A DNA stretch of 64,000 bases from Chloroflexota bacterium (GTDB lineage Bacteria; Chloroflexota; Anaerolineae; Anaerolineales; UBA4823), in NCBI GenBank assembly GCA_029782365.1, contig JAKOUW010000160.1, positions 248,001-312,000 on the forward strand, read 5' to 3'. Made by a program: the position numbers and the translations under genes. This document shows positions 59,429 to 64,000 of this stretch, in pieces; the first letter of the stretch is position 1, and the number at the start of each line of letters is the position of its first letter. The notes below the pieces were generated by a model. The model saw nothing but the letters and a program-made list of their open reading frames with translations, did not search any database and was not told the DNA's origin.

Positions 59429-60808
59429 TTAGGTCAGGTTGCTGCGAATGCGTGCACTGATGGTATCGAGGGCGATAACAATGATGGCGATGGCGATAAA
59501 GACGGTGCTGACCCCGCGCATTTCGTTAATGCGGATCAGCTCGATCAGCAAGAAGCCCAGCCCACCTCCGCCCACCAACCCAATCACTGTGGCTGAACGT
59601 ACATTGATATCCCAACGGTAGATGGTGAATGCGGTAAAAGGTGGGATAATTTGCGGGATGACGCCGTAGCGCACGGTTTGTACCCAGGTAGCGCCGGTTG
59701 CATGAATAGCTTCAATCGGCCCGGGGTCAATACCTTCGATCACTTCAGAATATAACTTGGCCAGAGCGGCGATCGAGTGAACCGCCAGGGCTAAAACCCC
59801 AGCGAAAGGCCCCAGGCCGACAATAACGACAAAAATAATGGCAATGATCAGCGATTCGATCGAGCGCACCAGATTGAGCAGAGTGCGAACCACAAGGTAA
59901 ACGCCAAAAGTGAACGGGTTGGAACTCATAAGGTTGTGAGCGGCTAAAAAGCTAATGGGAATGGCGATCACCATTGCTAATATGGTGGCGATCAGCGCCA
60001 TACCCACGGTGACCAACGCTCCCTTGACCACCTCATTTCCAATAAATGACAGCTCAATTCCACCGAGCGGGCGATATTGGCGATAATAAATGCGGTGCGG
60101 GTCTGCGATGCTCGGATCAGGTACAGCGATCAAGGCGGTGGTCGGCACATGGATCATAACAGTGAGCTTGCCTTCGCTGTCAGTGGTCAGCTTAAGCATC
60201 GTCGATTCTCCCTCACCGATCATTTTGTCCTGCCCAGAGGGGTCTTCCCACCAGATCTCGGTCTCTGTATTGGGCCACATACCTGAGATTGTCGAGATGA
60301 CTGGTTCCGAGATACCTGCACAAGATGGGGTGACTGTGACAGTTTTGCCGTCAATCGTGTTGGTGCCAGGTGGAGGGTTTTTCTCGCAGGGCACCTGGAT
60401 TTCTACCCAGGCGGTATTCTGTTCGCGGTGCTGTTGAATAAAATCAGGGCTGAACATCGGGCGCATGATCTGCACGGCGCGGTTGAAATCTGCGGTGCTG
60501 AAATCGATTTGCAAAACCTGCCAGCCAATACCGTAGGTGGCAATCAGGCCGAAAATCACAGGCCAAACGATCGAGATGGAACGGCCTCGGGCCGCGGAGG
60601 CAGCATCTACGCTGTTCCATATCCAGATCGCCACAGGGGAAAGATACCAGAGGGGCTGACCGTACCAGAGAACCATGCCTAGAATGACCAGGGTGGTGAG
60701 CAAGATAACTACGCCGCGGTAAGCATGGCGGGCATAGATCTGCCCGGCGCCAGGCACCACGAGGGAAAGCAGACCGGCAATGATGGGAGAGCGAGCAGAT
60801 GTCTTCAT
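59429..60808 (-). CDS. phnE: Phosphonate-type ABC transporter permease, larger variant
   Basis: A 459-residue permease. Two extra N-terminal helices lie at about 10-50 (SLVVPGAGQIYARHAYRGVVILL). The core has VGMALIATILAMVIAIPISFLAA, KLYSEVIEGIDPGPIEAIHATGATWVQ and TVIGLVGGGGLG. A large extracytoplasmic insert (about 110-260) includes four cysteines-to-prolines stretches such as CEKNPPPGTNTIDG. It overlaps no neighbour, lying two bases from the other permease gene and 8 from phnC. The two permeases probably form a heterodimer. Confidence 0.92.
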   Translation of the reverse strand: MKTSARSPIIAGLLSLVVPGAGQIYARHAYRGVVILLTTLVILGMVLWYGQPLWYLSPVAIWIWNSVDAASAARGRSISIVWPVIFGLIATYGIGWQVLQIDFSTADFNRAVQIMRPMFSPDFIQQHREQNTAWVEIQVPCEKNPPPGTNTIDGKTVTVTPSCAGISEPVISTISGMWPNTETEIWWEDPSGQDKMIGEGESTMLKLTTDSEGKLTVMIHVPTTALIAVPDPSIADPHRIYYRQYRPLGGIELSFIGNEVVKGALVTVGMALIATILAMVIAIPISFLAAHNLMSSNPFTFGVYLVVRTLLNLVRSIESLIIAIIFVVIVGLGPFAGVLALAVHSIAALAKLYSEVIEGIDPGPIEAIHATGATWVQTVRYGVIPQIIPPFTAFTIYRWDINVRSATVIGLVGGGGLGFLLIELIRINEMRGVSTVFIAIAIIVIALDTISARIRSNLT

Positions 60809-60816
60809 TCGGCAGG

Positions 60817-61578
60817 TTATAATGTGGCGGCGCGCACTTCTTGCGCTTCTTCACCGTAAATTTCTTTAAATTTGGGACGATCGATCTCTTTGGCGCTGCC
60901 TTCAAATACCTTCATACCATTTTTGAGCGCCACCACCCGGGTAGCGTAGCGATGCACTAGATCCAGGAAGTGCAGCGAACAAATAACCGTAATGCCTTCT
61001 TTATTCAATTGTTCGAGATACTGCAGGATGGAATGGGACAAAACCGGGTCCAGGCTGGCTACCGGCTCATCGGCAAGTAGAATCTTGGGCTCTTGCATCA
61101 AGGCACGGGCAATGCTGACGCGCTGCTGCTGGCCACCTGAAAGGGCGTCGGCCCGGCTGGTGGCTTTGTCGGCGATGCCAACGCGTTCCAGGGCTTTCAA
61201 AGCGCGCTGTTTTTCTATGACAGGCCAGATGCCCAGCAGGCTGGCCCAGGGATTGACATAACCCAGCCGCCCAGATAACACATTGGTCATTACACTCGAA
61301 CGTTTGACAAGGTTAAACTGCTGGAAGATCATGCCGATGTTGCGCCGTATACTGCGCAGCTCGGCTTGGGAGGCTGAGGTGATATCCTGGCCGTCCCAAT
61401 AAATTTTTCCGCTGGTGGGTTCGATCAGGCGGTTGATACAGCGCAGCAGTGTGGACTTGCCAGAGCCAGACAGCCCGATCACCACCATGAATTCGCCATC
61501 GGGCACATCAAAGCTGACGTTTTTTAACGCCTGCGTGCCGTTTGGATAAACCTTAGTCAAGTTTTCAATTCGCAGCAT
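60817..61578 (-). CDS. phnC: Phosphonate-type ABC transporter ATPase
   Basis: A 253-residue ATPase. Walker A is GLSGSGKST, the Q-loop is MIFQQFNLVKR, the signature is LSGGQQQRVSIARALM, Walker B is ILLADEPVASLDP, and the switch His is in ICSLHFLDL. RSSVMTNVLSGRLGY is a PhnC hallmark. The start at 61578 is preceded by AGGGA; an ATG two codons upstream is possible. Confidence 0.95.
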   Translation of the reverse strand: MLRIENLTKVYPNGTQALKNVSFDVPDGEFMVVIGLSGSGKSTLLRCINRLIEPTSGKIYWDGQDITSASQAELRSIRRNIGMIFQQFNLVKRSSVMTNVLSGRLGYVNPWASLLGIWPVIEKQRALKALERVGIADKATSRADALSGGQQQRVSIARALMQEPKILLADEPVASLDPVLSHSILQYLEQLNKEGITVICSLHFLDLVHRYATRVVALKNGMKVFEGSAKEIDRPKFKEIYGEEAQEVRAATL

Positions 61579-61587
61579 AAGCATCCC

Positions 61588-61637
61588 TAACGAAAAGCTT
61601 CGTTAAGCAGAGAGGGAGGGCCGAAAGACCCTCCCTC
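61588..61637 (-). other. Two hairpins between phnD and phnC
   Basis: TAACGAA and TTCGTTA (61588-61605) form a small perfect stem. GAGGGAGGG (61612-61620) and CCCTCCCTC (61629-61637) form a strong GC-rich stem with an 8-base loop. No T-run follows on the minus strand. Such hairpins often protect the 3' end of a binding-protein mRNA and lower expression of downstream genes, which fits the gene order here. Confidence 0.6.
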
Positions 61638-61653
61638 CAAAAAACACCTAATT

Positions 61654-62775
61654 TTACTTGAAGCTGGTCACATCGTAGCCAGCGGCTTGCAGGTAAACAC
61701 GGAAATTATCGTAGAAAGTGTCATCGACAGCCTTCAGACCGCCGATATCATACCCGCCGTTCTTTAACAGGGTGCGGCCCTCTTCAGTGTTGGAAAGCTC
61801 GAGCAGGGCATTGGACAGCTTCGTGCGGATGTCCGCAGAAACATTGGCGGCAAAAGAGACATTGTCGTTCGGGATGATCGGGTCAGAGACGTAAATGACC
61901 TGGACCTTATCGTTGACATCGGGAAAGGTCTTCACAACCGCAGTGCGGGCGTCGATGTAGGTGGCGCCGAAATCGCAGATTTCACCGTTCGGGCTCAGGT
62001 AAACAGAATTGATCACAGTCGGGTGACCCTGGACCCAGGCGCCTGCTTTGGGTTTGGCACCGCTCGAATTGAGGAGGCCGGAAGGCAAAACATAGCCGGA
62101 GGCAGAGAGTGGATCTGTCCAGCAGGGTTTCTTGCCTGCAAATTGAGCCAAGGCAGTCTTGGCATCTGCGGTGCTCTTGCCAGTGGCAGGATCAAAGTAA
62201 GAAGTGAACATCGGCTTGCCATCAGCGGTCTTGCGGGCGGCATTGGCGACGTACTGGAAACCATAGTGATCCGATCCGGCGCGCAAGACAACCAGACCGA
62301 CATCCGCATAGCCTTTATACTTGGCAAGCATGTAAGCCAACGGGGGCAGCCAGCCTATGTGAGCATTGCCAGAGCCCATCGCTTCCACGAGAGCAGCATA
62401 ATTGGTGGGGACGAGGGTCTTGATCTTTAAACCGGTCATTTCGGACAGCTTGGCAGCGATTGCATCGCCCCCAGTTTGCAATTCCTGGGTGGTGGCAGAA
62501 GGAGCCAACGCCATAATGATCGGATTGGCGTCAGTGCCAACGGCGACGGGCTCGGGAGTGGCAGTCGCGGGAACTGGTGTCGGGGTGACCTGAACAATTT
62601 TCTCAACTTCCACCGTCGTGACGACCTGTTTTTCAACTTCCACCGTCTGGACAACCGGTTTTTCAACCTCGACAGTCTTAATCACTTCCACTGTCTGGGG
62701 AGCGCAGGCGGAAAGAATCATCGACAAGATGATTACAACCGCCAGCATGAGAAATGGGAAACGATTTTTGCTCAT
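61654..62775 (-). CDS. phnD: Phosphonate/phosphite/phosphate-type ABC transporter substrate-binding lipoprotein
   Basis: A 373-residue lipoprotein. The signal peptide ends in the lipobox LSAC at about residue 23. A linker with repeated VEVEK units (TVEVEKPVVQTVEVEKQVV) sets the domain away from the membrane. The PhnD fold has ANPIIMALAPSATTQ, GNAHIGWLPPLAYML, and KPCWTDPLSASGYVLPSGLL. The family binds phosphonates, phosphite or similar oxyanions. Phosphonate lyase genes are absent. AGGAG precedes the ATG at 62775. It is the first gene of the phn operon. Confidence 0.94.
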   Translation of the reverse strand: MSKNRFPFLMLAVVIILSMILSACAPQTVEVIKTVEVEKPVVQTVEVEKQVVTTVEVEKIVQVTPTPVPATATPEPVAVGTDANPIIMALAPSATTQELQTGGDAIAAKLSEMTGLKIKTLVPTNYAALVEAMGSGNAHIGWLPPLAYMLAKYKGYADVGLVVLRAGSDHYGFQYVANAARKTADGKPMFTSYFDPATGKSTADAKTALAQFAGKKPCWTDPLSASGYVLPSGLLNSSGAKPKAGAWVQGHPTVINSVYLSPNGEICDFGATYIDARTAVVKTFPDVNDKVQVIYVSDPIIPNDNVSFAANVSADIRTKLSNALLELSNTEEGRTLLKNGGYDIGGLKAVDDTFYDNFRVYLQAAGYDVTSFK

Positions 62776-62837
62776 ATATTTTCTTCTCCTTTTTTTATAT
62801 TTGTTCGGAATGAGCATTCCTATACATTCAATCTAAA

Positions 62838-62866
62838 ATGATACTCCCCTTTAAAGAAAGGGGCAA
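62838..62866 (-). promoter_or_regulatory. Promoter of the phn operon with inverted repeat in the spacer
   Basis: On the minus strand TTGCCC and TATCAT are 17 bases apart. The spacer and -35 overlap an 18-base inverted repeat, CCCCTTT-AAAG-AAAGGGG (62846-62863). A regulator bound there would compete with RNA polymerase. The leader is about 55 bases. The rest of 62867-63061 is AT-rich, with no gene seen. Confidence 0.6.
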
Positions 62867-63061
62867 GCTAAAAATTAAATTTCATCGCTGCTTTGCCTTT
62901 ATACTGTACAGATCTCGCCCCACTTTGTGCAGATATTTAGCCTTGGTTTGGGAAAGACATGCAATTATTAGCGGGTTTTTGTTAATACATTCCCACTTTG
63001 CCGAATGGTAAAAACACTTTCCACAATTGGAACGTTCAGGATGATTTGGATTGGTTAATCC

Positions 63062-63090
63062 TTGCATACTGCATCAGAGGCGGTTACAAT
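63062..63090 (+). promoter_or_regulatory. Promoter of folC with a very short leader
   Basis: TTGCAT (63062-63067) and TACAAT (63085-63090) are 17 bases apart. The predicted start near 63097 leaves a leader of about three bases before the ATG at 63100, too short for a Shine-Dalgarno site. Confidence 0.65.
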
Positions 63091-63099
63091 CCCAGCAAG

Positions 63100-64000
63100 A
63101 TGATAGATTCCGATACTGCCTACCAGTCTTCCCTGGACTATTTATACAGTTTTGTGGATTACTCCATGCAGCGCAATTGGACTTTTAGCCCTGAACAGTT
63201 TGAGCTGGGCAGGATGTATGACCTGGTAGAAGCTTTCGGTAATCCTCACCATAAATATCCAATCTTGCACATTGCTGGGACGAAAGGCAAGGGCTCCACC
63301 GCCGCTCTGTGCGCCAGCAGCCTGCACAGCGCCGGCTACCGGGTTGGTTTATATACCTCGCCGCACCTGGATGATTTCGCCGAGCGAATCCAGGTGGATG
63401 GCACGCCGATTTCACATGCCGATTTTGTCGCTTTGATCGATGAAATGAAACCGGTCATTGCCAAAATTCCGAAACTGACCACTTTCGAGATCGCTACTGC
63501 TCTAGGATTTCTGTTTTTTGCACGCCAGGGTGTGACAGCGGCGGTGATAGAGGTGGGTTTGGGCGGACGCCTGGATGCGACCAATATCGTCCAACCTGTG
63601 GTTTCGATCATAACCTCCATTTCGTACGACCATATGCAGATATTGGGCAGCACCCTGGCAGAAATTGCCGTAGAAAAAGCAGGCATTATAAAACACAAAA
63701 CACCGGTTGTGATCGCGCCTCAACAACCTGAAGCACGCCAGGTGTTTATCGATGTCGCTGCCGAGCGCCAGTCGCCTTTGACACAGGTGGGCTTGGATGT
63801 CCATTTTGCACCTCTCGATCACAGCCTGGATGGACAGCGCCTGCGCATTTGGCCAAAATCTCAGCGTGAGGTGAATGATTTCCTCGATATCGAGCTCAAT
63901 TTATTAGGAGCGCACCAGCTCGAAAATGCGGCGACAGCCTTTACCGGTCTGCAAATTGCTCGCCAGCAAGGTTTGGAGCATCTAGATAATGCCGCGGTTG
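63100..64000 (+). CDS. folC: Dihydrofolate/folylpolyglutamate synthase (3' partial)
   Basis: Adds glutamate to dihydropteroate or folates. The first 300 residues are in the window and the frame runs off its end. The N-terminus has LDYLYSFVDYSMQRNW. The P-loop is ILHIAGTKGKGSTAALCASSL. TSPHLDDFAERIQVDG is the FolC signature. Mur-ligase-like VIEVGLGGRLDATNIV and ITSISYDHMQILGSTLAEIA-EKAGIIK segments follow, then LLGAHQLENAATA. The ATG at 63100 has no ribosome-binding site. folK lies elsewhere, at 18521. Confidence 0.95.
   Translation, partial: MIDSDTAYQSSLDYLYSFVDYSMQRNWTFSPEQFELGRMYDLVEAFGNPHHKYPILHIAGTKGKGSTAALCASSLHSAGYRVGLYTSPHLDDFAERIQVDGTPISHADFVALIDEMKPVIAKIPKLTTFEIATALGFLFFARQGVTAAVIEVGLGGRLDATNIVQPVVSIITSISYDHMQILGSTLAEIAVEKAGIIKHKTPVVIAPQQPEARQVFIDVAAERQSPLTQVGLDVHFAPLDHSLDGQRLRIWPKSQREVNDFLDIELNLLGAHQLENAATAFTGLQIARQQGLEHLDNAAV

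Overview
The window looks like part of the chromosome of a member of the Chloroflexota, most likely class Anaerolineae. This is inferred from gene content: a sortase with LPXTG signals, lipoproteins, no outer-membrane genes, large LuxR-type ATPase regulators, SnoaL/NTF2-type small proteins, and moderate GC. No rRNA or other phylogenetic marker was available to compare. Only one RNA gene was found, tRNA-Ser(GGA), plus one group II intron. No CRISPR array or rRNA operon is visible.

Region 1 (1 to about 15.8 kb) is accessory DNA. It opens inside a SNF2-type helicase split by a group II intron (681-3208) just after its DEVH box; precise splicing restores the frame. A strong terminator and a 70-codon gene follow. 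Next comes a minus-strand block (5.1-13.7 kb): a LuxR-type ATPase regulator and, behind a separate good promoter, ten genes encoding small membrane proteins, SRPBCC and SnoaL/NTF2 proteins, a diheme cytochrome c and a luciferase-like flavin oxidoreductase. A diverged, start-less copy of the 70-codon gene lies beyond the block, followed by a large serine recombinase and then the 3' end of tRNA-Ser. The simplest reading is an integrative element whose right end abuts the tRNA gene and which carries the operon as cargo.

Region 2 (16-28.9 kb) holds a GH1 glycosidase and, divergently, a tightly overlapping operon: thiolase, folK, dihydropyrimidinase and three complex-I/Hyf-like membrane subunits without catalytic partners. 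A coiled-coil protein, selB, and a protein that joins LPXTG signals, a lipobox and a sortase domain follow.

Region 3 (28.9-41.2 kb, minus strand) is the conserved rpmH-rnpA-yidD-(PQQ lipoprotein)-yidC-khpB cluster, followed by a PfkB-type kinase, parA, parB and an amidohydrolase. Upstream of rpmH are a glycerate kinase, a C-terminal processing protease, an unpaired CoA-transferase subunit and a HAD phosphatase.

Region 4 (41.2-55.1 kb) begins with a perfect 43-bp palindrome that places identical -10 boxes and start codons in both directions (HAD gene and mutL). It continues with mutL, an alcohol dehydrogenase-like gene, a CpaE-type regulator/Sir2/GAF-kinase operon, tilS, and a MacB-like export operon bracketed by its response regulator and histidine kinase.

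Region 5 (55.2-64 kb) has a zinc-ribbon protein, a Xer-like protein lacking its catalytic residues, an HD hydrolase, a YdcF-like protein, a phosphonate-type ABC transporter (phnD-phnC-phnE-phnE) with oversized permeases, and the start of folC, which runs off the window. Several genes (HAD, mutL, pfkB-like, tilS, folC) have a -10 box 7-11 bases before the start codon and no Shine-Dalgarno sequence, suggesting leaderless or nearly leaderless mRNAs.
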